DNA of 64,000 nucleotides from UBA1723 sp045641065 (GCA_045641065.1 JAZUGF010000110.1:1-64000); one strand, 5' to 3'; positions 17,677 through 26,881 are shown, counted from the first letter of the stretch. Notes: a model not told the origin generated them from the letters alone. Made by a program: numbers and translations.

Positions 17677-18051
17677 TTAGAAATCTGTTGGCAAAATTGC
17701 ATCCTCGTAATGCTCGAAATAGAAACCTTTGTTGTCAAATCCTCCATTTGTCACGATAATCACGACGTCGAGACGGAAATCAGATGTGACATTCATCTTC
17801 TTGACATACATAGTCACTGCTCTAGCAAAATTACGTATTTTGCTTTTGCTCATACTGGTGCGTGGATCAATGTAGTCGGAATGACGAGTTTTTACTTCTA
17901 CGAAGACAAGTGTGTCACCGTCTAAAGCTACAATGTCAAGTTCATTGCTTCCGCATCTCCAATTTCTTGTGATGATTTGATAACCTTTTCCTTCAAGGAA
18001 ATTCACGGCAAGGTCTTCGCCGTTTTTGCCTAATTCATTATGTTCTGCCAT
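17677..18051 (-). CDS. YraN/UPF0102 family endonuclease-like protein
   Basis: At 124 residues this is the normal size for the UPF0102 (YraN) family. It shows the family's blocks NELGKNGEDLAVNFLEGKGYQI, NWRCGSNELDIVALDGDTLVFVEVKTR and SKSKIRNFARAVTMY. The E-x-D...E-V-K arrangement is the Holliday-junction-resolvase-like nuclease core. Cellular role is unproven. A minus-strand -7 box TATTTTTG lies at 18117-18124, about 65 nt upstream of the start. Confidence 0.92.
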   Translation of the reverse strand: MAEHNELGKNGEDLAVNFLEGKGYQIITRNWRCGSNELDIVALDGDTLVFVEVKTRHSDYIDPRTSMSKSKIRNFARAVTMYVKKMNVTSDFRLDVVIIVTNGGFDNKGFYFEHYEDAILPTDF

Positions 18052-18161
18052 AATCCTTAAATTTTAACTAAATTAATACATTCATTATTGCCTAAAGAAT
18101 CTTCTGTTAGGCGTTGCAAAAATAATCATATTTTCTACGATGAGAAAAATCACTCAGATTT

Positions 18162-18194
18162 TTTGTGATAAAAAAGTGGTTTTTGATACATTTG
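18162..18194 (+). promoter_or_regulatory. Promoter of the AraC-family gene
   Basis: TTTG at 18162-18165 and TACATTTG at 18187-18194 are 21 bp apart. The predicted start point near 18201 lies downstream of an in-frame ATG at 18140, so it favours the later start codon at 18212. Confidence 0.6.
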
Positions 18195-18211
18195 TGGTGA
18201 TAAAAAGTCTG

Positions 18212-19090
18212 ATGATGCAAAAGAAGGAGATACAAAAAGAAATTATCAAGCATTGTGGAAAGGAGAGCATCAAGATAGAGAACGATGGAATTCTTTATGG
18301 TTTGTGGAATGTATGTAAGTTTCCAACCATGACGTCGCCTGAACGATTGCCTCTTTTTTTCTATGGTATTTGTACGTCTGGTGAGGCTGATTTGGAGATT
18401 GATATGAAACCATGTAAGTTTTCCAAGGGAGATATCGTGCGAATCAGGATGGGACAGACCTTGTTCATCAAATCGGTCAGTGATGATTTCAATTCAGTCC
18501 TTTTCTTCTTTGACAGACGTGTCATTTCTGGATTCGTGACTGGATTGAAAGTGCCTCTAGGCAATCCTAACCCAATATTTAATACGTCGGATGAGTTGTA
18601 TGGTTCAATACTTTTGTATTTAAATTTTGTGAAGAGTCGTCTTGATTTGTGCAAGATAGAGAAGAGTGCGTATTTGAGAGCAGCGTCGGAATTGTTGATG
18701 AAGGCAATGCTTTGTGAGGTGTTGAATGAGGTGTCTAAATCATGTGTTACACAGGAGAAAGGATCACGTACTCAAGAGATATTTATGAAGTTCTCTTCGT
18801 TGGTGAAGGAGCATTATAAGGAGACGCGAAATGTTAAATACTACGCTGACCAACTTTGTATTACACCCAAGTATCTTTGCAAGATAGTGTCGGAATGTGT
18901 AGGGTCGTCGCCAAGTCAGTTTATTGATTCTTTGGTGATGAATGAGGCAAAAGAGATGCTGCGCACAACGAACATGTCAATACAAAATATTTCAGATGCT
19001 TTGAATTTTCCAAATCAAAGTTTCTTTGGACGATTTTTCAAAACTCATGCAGGTGTGTCGCCTGGAACGTTTAGAAATTCTGAATTATAA
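18212..19090 (+). CDS. AraC family transcriptional regulator
   Basis: The 292-residue product has an N-terminal cupin-like sensor part (residues 1-150, with CKFSKGDIVRIRMGQ) and a C-terminal double helix-turn-helix (YYADQLCITPKYLCKIVSECVGSSPSQFI...ISDALNFPNQSFFGRFFKTHAGVSPGTFR). The start at 18212 is chosen because the best promoter ends after the upstream ATG at 18140. It is a single-gene unit and resembles the AraC gene at 42833. The controlled genes are unknown; the ferredoxin gene follows 130 bp downstream. Confidence 0.9.
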   Translation: MMQKKEIQKEIIKHCGKESIKIENDGILYGLWNVCKFPTMTSPERLPLFFYGICTSGEADLEIDMKPCKFSKGDIVRIRMGQTLFIKSVSDDFNSVLFFFDRRVISGFVTGLKVPLGNPNPIFNTSDELYGSILLYLNFVKSRLDLCKIEKSAYLRAASELLMKAMLCEVLNEVSKSCVTQEKGSRTQEIFMKFSSLVKEHYKETRNVKYYADQLCITPKYLCKIVSECVGSSPSQFIDSLVMNEAKEMLRTTNMSIQNISDALNFPNQSFFGRFFKTHAGVSPGTFRNSEL

Positions 19091-19155
19091 ATGCTAAATG
19101 CACAATTGATTTTTTAACATCCGTTAAGAAGCACTGGAAAATATTGTTGATTTTA

Positions 19156-19187
19156 TTTGCAACGAATTTGAAAAAACACTAATATTG
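19156..19187 (+). promoter_or_regulatory. Promoter of the ferredoxin gene
   Basis: TTTG (19156-19159) and TAATATTG (19180-19187, one mismatch to TAnnTTTG) are 20 bp apart. The expected start point near 19194 supports the ferredoxin start codon at 19221. Confidence 0.5.
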
Positions 19188-19220
19188 CATCGTATTTATA
19201 AACTAAAACAATTAAGAATT

Positions 19221-19388
19221 ATGGCATACGTAATTGGTGAAGACTGCGTAGCATGTGGTACATGTGCAGGCGAGTGTCCAGTAGGAGCAATCTCTGAGGG
19301 CGATATCTACAAAATTGATGCAGATGCATGCACTGAGTGTGGAACTTGTGCAGGTGTTTGTCCTTCAGAGGCTATCACTCTAGGATAA
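19221..19388 (+). CDS. Ferredoxin with two [4Fe-4S] clusters
   Basis: The 55-residue protein carries two Cys motifs, CVACGTCAGECP and CTECGTCAGVCP. Each supplies three ligands to one cluster and the fourth to the other, the clostridial 2[4Fe-4S] ferredoxin pattern. It is a cytoplasmic electron carrier. The start at MAYVIGEDC fits the family and the promoter; an earlier in-frame ATG at 19185 lies within the promoter. It is followed by a very strong terminator, typical of an abundant single-gene transcript. Confidence 0.95.
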   Translation: MAYVIGEDCVACGTCAGECPVGAISEGDIYKIDADACTECGTCAGVCPSEAITLG

Positions 19389-19397
19389 GGATATTTG

Positions 19398-19433
19398 AGA
19401 TCTGGTCTTGTTTTCAAGACCAGATCTTTTTTT
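19398..19433 (+). terminator. Terminator of the ferredoxin gene
   Basis: A perfect 13-bp stem (AGATCTGGTCTTG paired with CAAGACCAGATCT) with a TTTT loop is followed by eight Ts. Confidence 0.95.
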
Positions 19434-19473
19434 GTTTGTTTAGTCTAAACTTTTCAAAAAAAATATCAAATTA

Positions 19474-19505
19474 TTTGACGATAATAAAACAAAAGTTTAA
19501 TTTTG
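19474..19505 (+). promoter_or_regulatory. Promoter of rho
   Basis: TTTG (19474-19477) and TAATTTTG (19498-19505) are separated by 20 bp, an exact fit to the Bacteroidetes consensus. The start point would be near 19512. Confidence 0.65.
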
Positions 19506-19511
19506 TCGTCG

Positions 19512-19750
19512 CAATCAGGATACGAGCAGCAGAAGATTGCTTATTCTCAACAAAATTCCACAATAAGTTATTTTTATAGAGGTGTATAGCACCACTTGTG
19601 TGTGTTACGGATTTTTGTTATATGCATAGGAGAAATCCTGGTTTTAGTCTATTCAACATTGAAATTAATTCAAGTATTCAATATAAGAGATGACGATATG
19701 CAGTATCTCTGTGTGTCGTCCATAATGGAATATAAGTCAATAATATATAC
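19512..19750 (+). other. Long untranslated leader of rho
   Basis: About 240 nt separate the predicted rho promoter from its start codon. No credible ORF or strong hairpin is seen. Long leaders precede rho in other bacteria, where Rho limits its own transcription there; the same may hold here. This is inference from position and length. Confidence 0.4.
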
Positions 19751-21508
19751 ATGACAGAAGCAGAATTGAAGGCAAAAAAACTGCCCGAATTGCAAGCTAT
19801 CGCTAGGTCAATAGGTATTCATCGTCCTGATTCATACCGTAAAGACCAGCTGATACAAGTGATTATGGGACAGTCAGATTCGCCAAATGATGATTCGGAG
19901 CAAGAAAATCAGGCTGTCGCAATAGAAGAACCTGAAATACAAACCGAAGAGACTCCGACTCCAGAACCAAAAAATGATACAGAAAAGGTAGTGGAAGAAA
20001 ATCCTTCCATAAATACCGGAAGAGCAGGCCTTTCTACAAGCAGTAATAATAATGCGGCTGCTGCAATTGCCCGAATGATTCTTGAAAAAAAGAAATTGGC
20101 TAAACAAAAGGCAGCAGAAAATGCAGAATCAGTAGAACCATTTGTCTACCAGAAAGACGAAATAGAAGAGGCTCTTCGTCAAAAGCAAATAGAAGAAGAA
20201 CGTAGACGCGAGGAAGAGGAAAATCAAAGAAGAATAGCTGCGGAAGAAGAAGCACGTGCAAGAGAAGAGGCAGCAAGAGCAAGAGCTGAGGAGGCTAGAT
20301 TGAGAGCCGAAGAAGAACGTGCAAGATTAGAGGCTGAAAGACTCAAAGCCGAAGAAGATGCAAAGAAACAGAAAATATTTGATTTTGAAGGTGTAATCAA
20401 GGGTAGTGGTGTGCTTGAAATTATCCAGCCTGATGGTTATGGTTTCCTTCGTTCTCCAGATTATAATTATTTAAGTTCTCCCGATGATATTTATGTCTCA
20501 GCCAATCAGATCAAACTGATGGGATTGAAGACAGGCGACGTCGTTACTGGAGATATCAGACCTCCACGTGATGGTGAGAAATATTTCCCATTGACTCGTG
20601 TTGAAACTATCAATAATTGCGCACCAGAGCACGTAAGAGACCGTGTGCCATTTGACCATTTGACTCCATTATTTGCAAACGAGAAATTCAATTTGACTGG
20701 AGATCCTAAGACTTGCAACACTTCTGTAAGAATTGTGGATTTGTTCAGCCCTATTGGAAAAGGTCAGCGTGGACTAATCGTGGCTCAGCCTAAGACTGGT
20801 AAAACTATACTTTTACAAGATATTGCAAACGCTATTGCAGCTAATCATCCTGAGGTATACATGATGGTACTTCTTATTGATGAGCGTCCAGAGGAGGTTA
20901 CTGACATGCAGAGAAGCGTAAATGCAGAGGTTATTGCATCAACATTTGATGAACCAGCAGAACGTCACGTGAAGGTGGCAAGTATCGTGTTGGAGAAGGC
21001 TAAGAGAATGGTGGAATGCGGACATGATGTTGTTATCCTTTTGGATTCAATCACACGTCTAGCCAGAGCATACAACACAGTATCTCCAGCTTCAGGTAAG
21101 GTGTTGAGTGGTGGTGTGGATGCTAATGCATTGCAGAAACCAAAGAGATTCTTCGGAGCTGCCCGTAATATTGAAAACGGAGGTAGTTTGACTATCATCG
21201 CTACTGCCCTTACAGATACAGGTTCGAAGATGGATGATGTCATCTTTGAGGAGTTCAAGGGTACAGGTAATATGGAACTTCAGCTTGACCGTCGTCTTGC
21301 CAACAAGAGAATTTATCCTGCTGTGGATATCATGGCAAGTAGTACTCGTCGAGATGATTTGCTTCAGGACAAGATGACTCTTCAGAGAATGTGGATATTG
21401 AGAAAATACTATTCAGATATGACACCTATTGAGGCTATGACTGAGGTTAAAGAAAACCTTGAAAGGTGTAAAACTAATGATGAGTATTTGGCTTCAATGA
21501 ACCAATAA
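19751..21508 (+). CDS. rho: Transcription termination factor Rho with N-terminal insertion
   Basis: The 585-residue protein is an ATP-dependent RNA translocase that ends transcription. Residues 1-43 form the Rho_N helical domain (KKLPELQAIARSIGIHRPDSYRKDQLI). Residues 44-212 are an insertion: an acidic, Pro/Thr/Asn-rich part and then an E/A/R-rich coiled-coil stretch. The RNA-binding cold-shock-like domain follows (GVLEIIQPDGYGFLRSPDYNYL), then the ATPase with Walker A QPKTGKTILL near 346 and LLIDERPEEV. E. coli Rho is about 420 residues. Such insertions occur in Bacteroidetes and other groups and can contribute RNA binding or phase separation. Confidence 0.97.
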   Translation: MTEAELKAKKLPELQAIARSIGIHRPDSYRKDQLIQVIMGQSDSPNDDSEQENQAVAIEEPEIQTEETPTPEPKNDTEKVVEENPSINTGRAGLSTSSNNNAAAAIARMILEKKKLAKQKAAENAESVEPFVYQKDEIEEALRQKQIEEERRREEEENQRRIAAEEEARAREEAARARAEEARLRAEEERARLEAERLKAEEDAKKQKIFDFEGVIKGSGVLEIIQPDGYGFLRSPDYNYLSSPDDIYVSANQIKLMGLKTGDVVTGDIRPPRDGEKYFPLTRVETINNCAPEHVRDRVPFDHLTPLFANEKFNLTGDPKTCNTSVRIVDLFSPIGKGQRGLIVAQPKTGKTILLQDIANAIAANHPEVYMMVLLIDERPEEVTDMQRSVNAEVIASTFDEPAERHVKVASIVLEKAKRMVECGHDVVILLDSITRLARAYNTVSPASGKVLSGGVDANALQKPKRFFGAARNIENGGSLTIIATALTDTGSKMDDVIFEEFKGTGNMELQLDRRLANKRIYPAVDIMASSTRRDDLLQDKMTLQRMWILRKYYSDMTPIEAMTEVKENLERCKTNDEYLASMNQ

Positions 21509-21565
21509 ATATCATAATATAGGCGGTGAAGCTTAGGCTTCTCTGCCTTTTATTGTTTTTAACTA

Positions 21566-22735
21566 ATGAAGAAAATTGAAAAATTACTGTTGTGTCTTCT
21601 TACATTTCTTTGTGTATCAGCATGTACTGATGAATACGAAGAAAACGATGACACACGTCTGCCTGCAGAAAACACTATTGTAATGTTTTTCCCATGGTCA
21701 AATAATCTAAAACCATGTTTCCTACAGAACATCAGTGATTTTAAACAAGTCATTCAGCAGCATGGTTCTGATCATGACCGTTACGTCGTTTGTATTGAGA
21801 CAGAACCAGGCACTGTGAACATCAATGAAATCAAGTTGACTAATGAGGGATGTGTGGAGGAAACTCTGGATATCTATACCGATCCTAGATTCACAACAAG
21901 TGATGGTATCACTCAGCTTCTAGATAGAGTATATGCAAAGTTCCCATCTAAGGCATATTCCATGACTGTTGGCTGTCATGGTACGGGATGGGTGCCAGCT
22001 GGATCATTCACCACACGCTCTATACCTTTGGTAGCAGAAGAAACTCCAGTGACAAGATTTTTAGGAGGAACAACTGCTGCTTATCAAATAGAGATTTCTA
22101 CATTTAAGGAGGGAATCAAAAACTCTAAAATCAACAAATTGGAGATGATTCTGTTTGACAATTGCTATATGGCTAATGTTGAGGTCGCTTATGAGTTGAG
22201 AGAGGTGACTAAACGAATCATCGCTTATCCTACTGAGGTTATGGCTTATGGGTTCCCTTATCAAACAAGTGGAAAATTCTTGATCAATGGTATTGATTAC
22301 GAGAGTATATGTGAGTCGTTCTACAGATTTTATATTAACTATGAGAAACCTTGTGGAACAATCTCTACAATCAACTGCAATGCTCTAGATAGTCTTGCTA
22401 AGTTCATGAAAAAGGTAAATCTATCCAATGATACAACATTCCATGTCGACGCTTCAAAATTGCAGCGTTTGGATGGTTATGATCCGACTGTATTTGTAGA
22501 TTTTTCTGACTATGTTTATCATTTGACGTCCAACACAAAATGGATTAGTGAATTTGACCATTTGATGTCTGTCGTGATTCCGTATAAGAGAAATACTCCA
22601 TCTTATTATTCTACATTAGGAGGTCAGGTAGCTATCGCAAATGGCAAGTATAGCGGCTTGTCTACGTCTGAACCAAGTGAGCATACTGTGATGTCTGAAT
22701 ATAAGAAGACAAGCTGGTATATGGCAACACATTAA
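21566..22735 (+). CDS. Clostripain-related (family C11) cysteine peptidase, lipoprotein
   Basis: The 389-residue precursor has a signal peptide and lipobox at Cys20 (LTFLCVSACTDEYEEN). It then shows the C11 fold: VGCHGTGWV with catalytic His138 and LFDNCYMANVEVAYELRE with catalytic Cys200. In Bacteroides fragilis a related enzyme, fragipain, activates a toxin; other homologues are surface proteases. No signature of an N-terminal inhibitory prodomain is clear. It follows rho by 57 bp and converges on the TfoX-like gene, 17 bp away, without a terminator. Confidence 0.88.
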   Translation: MKKIEKLLLCLLTFLCVSACTDEYEENDDTRLPAENTIVMFFPWSNNLKPCFLQNISDFKQVIQQHGSDHDRYVVCIETEPGTVNINEIKLTNEGCVEETLDIYTDPRFTTSDGITQLLDRVYAKFPSKAYSMTVGCHGTGWVPAGSFTTRSIPLVAEETPVTRFLGGTTAAYQIEISTFKEGIKNSKINKLEMILFDNCYMANVEVAYELREVTKRIIAYPTEVMAYGFPYQTSGKFLINGIDYESICESFYRFYINYEKPCGTISTINCNALDSLAKFMKKVNLSNDTTFHVDASKLQRLDGYDPTVFVDFSDYVYHLTSNTKWISEFDHLMSVVIPYKRNTPSYYSTLGGQVAIANGKYSGLSTSEPSEHTVMSEYKKTSWYMATH

Positions 22736-22752
22736 AACTGAATTTTATTTTG

Positions 22753-23076
22753 TCAGGCAGCTTTGGCTCTCGTGCTTTTCGAAATGGGCATTACTTCTGT
22801 AAGTTTTCTTACAACAAGTAATGCCTTTTTTTTATTTTCAATTTCAAGAATGTAGTGTTCTTTGGCTCCTTCGTATGGATAACTGGTCCAAGCTCCTTTC
22901 ATCATGCTTTCAATGGATGGATGCATCTTGACGTAGCAAAGGTTATCACAAGCTAAAATGACAAGTTTGTTGTCGACGTATATGCACCAGTCTCCACACA
23001 TTTTTTTTGTGCGTATCTCTCCAACACCTTTAAGTTGTGAGCATACGAAATTGATATATTCTTTTGTACAAGCCAT
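22753..23076 (-). CDS. TfoX/Sxy N-terminal domain protein
   Basis: The 107-residue product matches the TfoX N-terminal domain: FVCSQLKGVGEIRTKKMCGDWCIYVDNKLVILACDNLCYVK and GAWTSYPYEGAKEHYILEIE. Full TfoX/Sxy controls competence in gamma-proteobacteria, but stand-alone domains like this one have no proven function. It lies 11 bp after the GNAT gene, so the two are probably co-transcribed. Confidence 0.88.
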   Translation of the reverse strand: MACTKEYINFVCSQLKGVGEIRTKKMCGDWCIYVDNKLVILACDNLCYVKMHPSIESMMKGAWTSYPYEGAKEHYILEIENKKKALLVVRKLTEVMPISKSTRAKAA

Positions 23077-23087
23077 GGCTTTATTGT

Positions 23088-23711
23088 TTATTGTGGTAAC
23101 TGTCCATCCTGGATTTTCTTGACTTTCTTTGGGAATGTAGCATCGTAAGCTTCAAATGCTTCTGGGTTCTCGTCGGCAACGAAATAACCTTTAGGCGTGT
23201 GATATGTACCTTCTGCTCCGTTAAGATAGCCGGGAATCAGTTCTTGAGCGAGAAAGTATGGTACCTCCGATTCTTTTGGCTCGCCATAATAGTGAATTTT
23301 TAGTGTGCTTGCTATAACAAATCCAGCATGTTTGTAGAACTCGATATTGCCCTCCATGCAGATTATACCTATACCCATTTCACGAGCTTTTTCCAATGAG
23401 TATTGCAACAGTTTCAAACCGTATCCTTTGCGTTTATAGTTAGGATGAATACTGATTGGACCGAATGTCCAAGCTTGAATCACACTACCGTCTTCCTTGA
23501 TGATCTCCGCTTTTGAGAACATCACATGTCCAATAATCTTTCCTCCTTCCTCCATTACGAAATCAAGTTCAGGAATGAAATCAGGATTTGAACGATATTG
23601 GTTTAACACGTAATGCTCAACGCATCCTGGTCTATAAATGTTCCAGAATGCTTCACGAGTAAGGTTTTCTACCTCTCTATAATCTTTGGGTTGTTCTAAT
23701 CTAATGTCCAT
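23088..23711 (-). CDS. GNAT family N-acetyltransferase
   Basis: The 207-residue product has the GNAT core: IGHVMFSKAEI, then the acetyl-CoA loop PISIHPNYKRKGYGLKLLQYSLEKARE (Q/RxxGxG/A pattern), followed by IICMEGNIEFYKHAGFV. The substrate is unknown. A minus-strand -7 box TACCTTTG (23735-23742) precedes it by 24 bp. The TfoX-like gene follows. Confidence 0.9.
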   Translation of the reverse strand: MDIRLEQPKDYREVENLTREAFWNIYRPGCVEHYVLNQYRSNPDFIPELDFVMEEGGKIIGHVMFSKAEIIKEDGSVIQAWTFGPISIHPNYKRKGYGLKLLQYSLEKAREMGIGIICMEGNIEFYKHAGFVIASTLKIHYYGEPKESEVPYFLAQELIPGYLNGAEGTYHTPKGYFVADENPEAFEAYDATFPKKVKKIQDGQLPQ

Positions 23712-23791
23712 TGTTTTTACTGTTTTTCTGTCAGCAAAGGTATAAGGTAAAGAGAAAAATCAGTTGTAAAAAACGGACATTGATGTTTTTG

Positions 23792-24625
23792 TTATTGTTT
23801 GGAGTCGTGGTATGATCGGTAGACTGGCATTATACCATGCTTGCGTACGCCCTCAAGAACAGTAAGATATTCCGTAGGCGACAGTCCTGCTATCTCATGG
23901 AATTCACGGTTGAAATGACTGTGGTCGGTATAACCGTATTTGAAGATGATTTCGTCAAGATTAGTGTCTTTAGAATGTAGAATTTCATTTGTCGCAAGAT
24001 GAAAACGTTGTATGCGTTGTATCTGTTTGGGATTCATCCCAACGTTATCTATAAACACCCTTCGGAATTGTCTTTCGCTGAGACATGATGCTGAAGCTAA
24101 TTCGTCGACACGCACATCTGGTTGGGCATTCATCAATTTGAATGCATCCGACAATTGTTTTAGATATGGAAATCCCTGCGTCTTCACAATTTGTTTTAGT
24201 ATGAAATCCTCAATGATGTCGATACATTCGTTGGTTGTCTCTGCTTCAAGCACTTTTGCTTTCAAATCCTTAAACTCAATATTTTCGAGTTGGTCGAAAT
24301 CAACATTGTCGTAAGTGAACTCCTTGCATGGAATCCCCATGACTATTTGGGCGGCGTAAGGAAGGAAGAAGACGGTGATCATCTCCACATCATCGTTTGT
24401 GCTGATATGTATTGCTTTGTCGTAGAGCCCGGCTACTGATGCTTTGTGAGTGGATTCAGAACCTCCGTTCACATCAAAAGGTTTCTTTCTGTGAAACATC
24501 CATCTAAGGCAACCAACTGGCATAATAATCTGAGACATACTTGTGTCGTATGTCTTCATGACCCAGTAGTGATGCACGAAGGGTTGCAACACGGGTGATG
24601 GCAATATTACTTCTGCTTCAACCAA
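23792..24625 (-). CDS. AraC family regulator with DUF6597-like N-terminal domain
   Basis: The 277-residue product begins with the DUF6597-type sensor segment (SPVLQPFVHHYWVMKTY...IIMPVGCLRWMFH). It ends in an AraC double helix-turn-helix (VDELASASCLSERQFRRVFIDNVGMNPKQIQRIQRFHLA...FKYGYTDHSHFNREFHEIAGLSPTEYL). Its start directly abuts the stop of the CPBP gene, so it belongs to the prmC-recX-CPBP group. It could regulate a stress or envelope function, but nothing in the sequence says which. Confidence 0.9.
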   Translation of the reverse strand: MVEAEVILPSPVLQPFVHHYWVMKTYDTSMSQIIMPVGCLRWMFHRKKPFDVNGGSESTHKASVAGLYDKAIHISTNDDVEMITVFFLPYAAQIVMGIPCKEFTYDNVDFDQLENIEFKDLKAKVLEAETTNECIDIIEDFILKQIVKTQGFPYLKQLSDAFKLMNAQPDVRVDELASASCLSERQFRRVFIDNVGMNPKQIQRIQRFHLATNEILHSKDTNLDEIIFKYGYTDHSHFNREFHEIAGLSPTEYLTVLEGVRKHGIMPVYRSYHDSKQ

Positions 24626-25522
24626 TTAAATTCTTTTTCTTGATTCTTTATAGATTGCCCACATTACTCCAGCAAAAATAAGAGTCGCTATAGTAACAGG
24701 CATGATATCATCTTTCCCTAAAGTCTCAGTTGGAGCTTCATCAATATTAACTCCTGCAACTGTACAGATGTAGAACGCTATAACAGCAATTGCATTGTTG
24801 CAGAAATGAGCAAGCATATTCAGTTTGATGCTTCCGCTGAAATAGTATAGCATTCCCAAGAAGATTGATAGAATGAATCGTGGAATAAAACCGTAGAATT
24901 GGAAGTGCAAAGCACTGAATATGATCGACGTGATAGTGATAGCTGCCCATGGAGACATCTTTTCCTGTATGGTTTTCTGTAATGCACCACGGAAAGTCAT
25001 CTCCTCACCGATTGCTGGTACTGCTGCTATAATGACCATGTTTATTAAAAGCATAATAGGAGAGTCTGTTTTGAGTAGGTCAAGAGTCAACTTTTCTGCT
25101 AAATCTTCCATGTTTTTAAGTGCGTCTTCCAGCTCCTTTAGATATTCAGGAAATGTCATTTGCTCATTTATACTGGCAGTGTAGTTGACTATTGGTAGCA
25201 AAGACCCCCATGCTATAATTGCCAAGAGATAGAGTAGTGAACTGTTTTCTTTGCGTAACTTGAAAAATTGCCCAAATGAACATTTTGGTTTTCCTGTTAG
25301 ATAAAAGAAGACGTAAGGAGTGCCAATGAAAACGATTACTGATGCCACAAACTGTTCCAAACGTATGGTGTTTGTTTTCGATAACAACACATCTTCTGCC
25401 AATCCACAACCTAATCCGACTACATTTCCGACTACATCCAATAAAATGAAGATGCCCAGCAATACCAATAATTTCTTGCCGAAGGTAAAGTCGGCAAACA
25501 TTCCTTTGATTAATTTATTCAT
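24626..25522 (-). CDS. CPBP family intramembrane glutamic endopeptidase
   Basis: Started at ATG 25522, the product has 298 residues; the upstream ATG at 25546 would overlap recX further. It contains the CPBP/Rce1 motifs: AIGEEMTFRGALQ with the paired Glu, SALHFQFYGFIPRFILSIFLG with the His, and LNMLAHFCNNAIAV. Several membrane helices surround them. Bacterial members process prenylated or small peptides, or serve as immunity proteins for bacteriocins; no bacteriocin gene is nearby. The start overlaps the recX stop by 8 bp. Confidence 0.9.
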   Translation of the reverse strand: MNKLIKGMFADFTFGKKLLVLLGIFILLDVVGNVVGLGCGLAEDVLLSKTNTIRLEQFVASVIVFIGTPYVFFYLTGKPKCSFGQFFKLRKENSSLLYLLAIIAWGSLLPIVNYTASINEQMTFPEYLKELEDALKNMEDLAEKLTLDLLKTDSPIMLLINMVIIAAVPAIGEEMTFRGALQKTIQEKMSPWAAITITSIIFSALHFQFYGFIPRFILSIFLGMLYYFSGSIKLNMLAHFCNNAIAVIAFYICTVAGVNIDEAPTETLGKDDIMPVTIATLIFAGVMWAIYKESRKRI

Positions 25523-26024
25523 TATCGTCTCCTCCAAAATTTTCATCTAAAATTTTATCAATGGCTTCGATAGCCATGCTACTTTCGTATCCGCGTGATG
25601 CTGCAAAACGGAATAACTTTCCCTTCGCGTCGTAACGGTTTTGAAATTTGATGGTTTTGAATTTCGACGTTAGGGCAGCCATCATAGTTTCTTCGTATGC
25701 ATCATCTGGAATATCTTCTAATGCTTCTTTAATGTAATCGACGGGGATCCTTTTCATCTTTAGAGCATATTCAATTTTCTTGCGTCCCCACTTTGCGAAT
25801 TTATATTTGTCTTTTGCGAAGAATTTGGAGTATCGTGCTTCATCAATGAAACGTTCTGTCTCAAGATAATTCAATATTGATTCAATATCTTCCGACGCGA
25901 GGCCATGACGCTTCAGTTTGTCGGCGATGTCATTTTTACATTTCTCCGATTCTGCGCACAGCATAGACATTTTTGTCAACGCTTCCTCTTTGCTCCATGG
26001 TTTTATTTTAGTATCCCCGATCAT
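25515..26024 (-). CDS. recX: RecX family regulatory protein
   Basis: The 169-residue product carries RecX repeats: EALTKMSMLCAESEKCKNDIADKLKRHGLASEDIESILNYLETERFIDEARYSKFFAKDKYKFAKWGRKKIEYALKMK, each broken into three-helix units. RecX binds RecA filaments and limits recombination. recA itself is not in the window. It overlaps the prmC stop by 4 bp (ATGA), so it is translationally coupled. Confidence 0.92.
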   Translation of the reverse strand: MIGDTKIKPWSKEEALTKMSMLCAESEKCKNDIADKLKRHGLASEDIESILNYLETERFIDEARYSKFFAKDKYKFAKWGRKKIEYALKMKRIPVDYIKEALEDIPDDAYEETMMAALTSKFKTIKFQNRYDAKGKLFRFAASRGYESSMAIEAIDKILDENFGGDDNE

Positions 26025-26881
26025 TTTCTTCTGCCGATTACAAATCTCTCACGGTCAAAACAATCTTTAATTATCTCGACGTTGCTGAATCCAGTTTTAC
26101 TCATCATATCGGCCACTTCATGAACATATGCGACATTGGTTTCAAATAGAAGAGCACCGTCGGCATTAAGATTATTTATTGCAAATTTAGCTATTTTATT
26201 GTAAAACAGCAATGGTTCGTCTTGCGGCACAAATAGAGCGAGATGAGGCTCAAAATCCAACACGTTGGAACGCATCTCTGCCTTCTCATTTGGACATATA
26301 TATGGTGGGTTGCTCACTATGATGTCAAATGGTTTGCAGCCAGACAAGAAAGAGTCGGATAGGGCGTCGTCGCAAATAAACTCCACGTCTGCTTCATTAT
26401 TTTTAGCATTTGTCGACGCTACAGCAAGAGCACCTTCACTGATATCTGCAGCTACAACTTCTGTATTTGGACATCTTTTTTTGATTGATATTGCTATGAC
26501 TCCTGAACCTGTGCCGATATCCAAAATACGCAAATTATCACAGACATTTCTACGGGATTTACAAATTTTTTCTGTTTCATCAATTAAAGCTACCGTTTCT
26601 GGGCGTGGAATCAACACTCTTGAATCGACGTTGAATTTCATGCCGTCGAACCATTCAAATCCCAACACATATTGCATAGGCTCTCCGTTTTTTAGACGTG
26701 AAAGCATTGTATTGCATTGTTCAATAATATCATCGGAAGCCTTATCCGACAACGACATTATTATTTGACTGCGTGATTTTCCCGATATATGTGAAACGCA
26801 TTCGTAGAAAATTTCATTGATTTCAGAAGTTTCGTATAAAAATGATAGTGTGTGTATAAAATTAATCTTTATCTGTTTCAT
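26021..26881 (-). CDS. prmC: Peptide chain release factor N5-glutamine methyltransferase
   Basis: Started at MKQIKINFIHTL the product has 286 residues, the normal PrmC size; longer upstream reading (to 27046) adds no conserved sequence and runs into the divergent gene. It shows the PrmC N-terminal helical domain, the PRPETVALID block, SAM motif I ILDIGTGSGVIAI, and the catalytic NPPY motif at residues 191-194 (SNPPYICP). The enzyme methylates the GGQ glutamine of release factors. It is the first gene of the prmC-recX-CPBP-AraC operon. Confidence 0.95.
   Translation of the reverse strand: MKQIKINFIHTLSFLYETSEINEIFYECVSHISGKSRSQIIMSLSDKASDDIIEQCNTMLSRLKNGEPMQYVLGFEWFDGMKFNVDSRVLIPRPETVALIDETEKICKSRRNVCDNLRILDIGTGSGVIAISIKKRCPNTEVVAADISEGALAVASTNAKNNEADVEFICDDALSDSFLSGCKPFDIIVSNPPYICPNEKAEMRSNVLDFEPHLALFVPQDEPLLFYNKIAKFAINNLNADGALLFETNVAYVHEVADMMSKTGFSNVEIIKDCFDRERFVIGRRK

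Noticed and set aside
26265..26768. 167-residue plus-strand ORF
   Set aside because: It lies wholly opposite prmC, which has all catalytic motifs; the reverse frame has no known domain.
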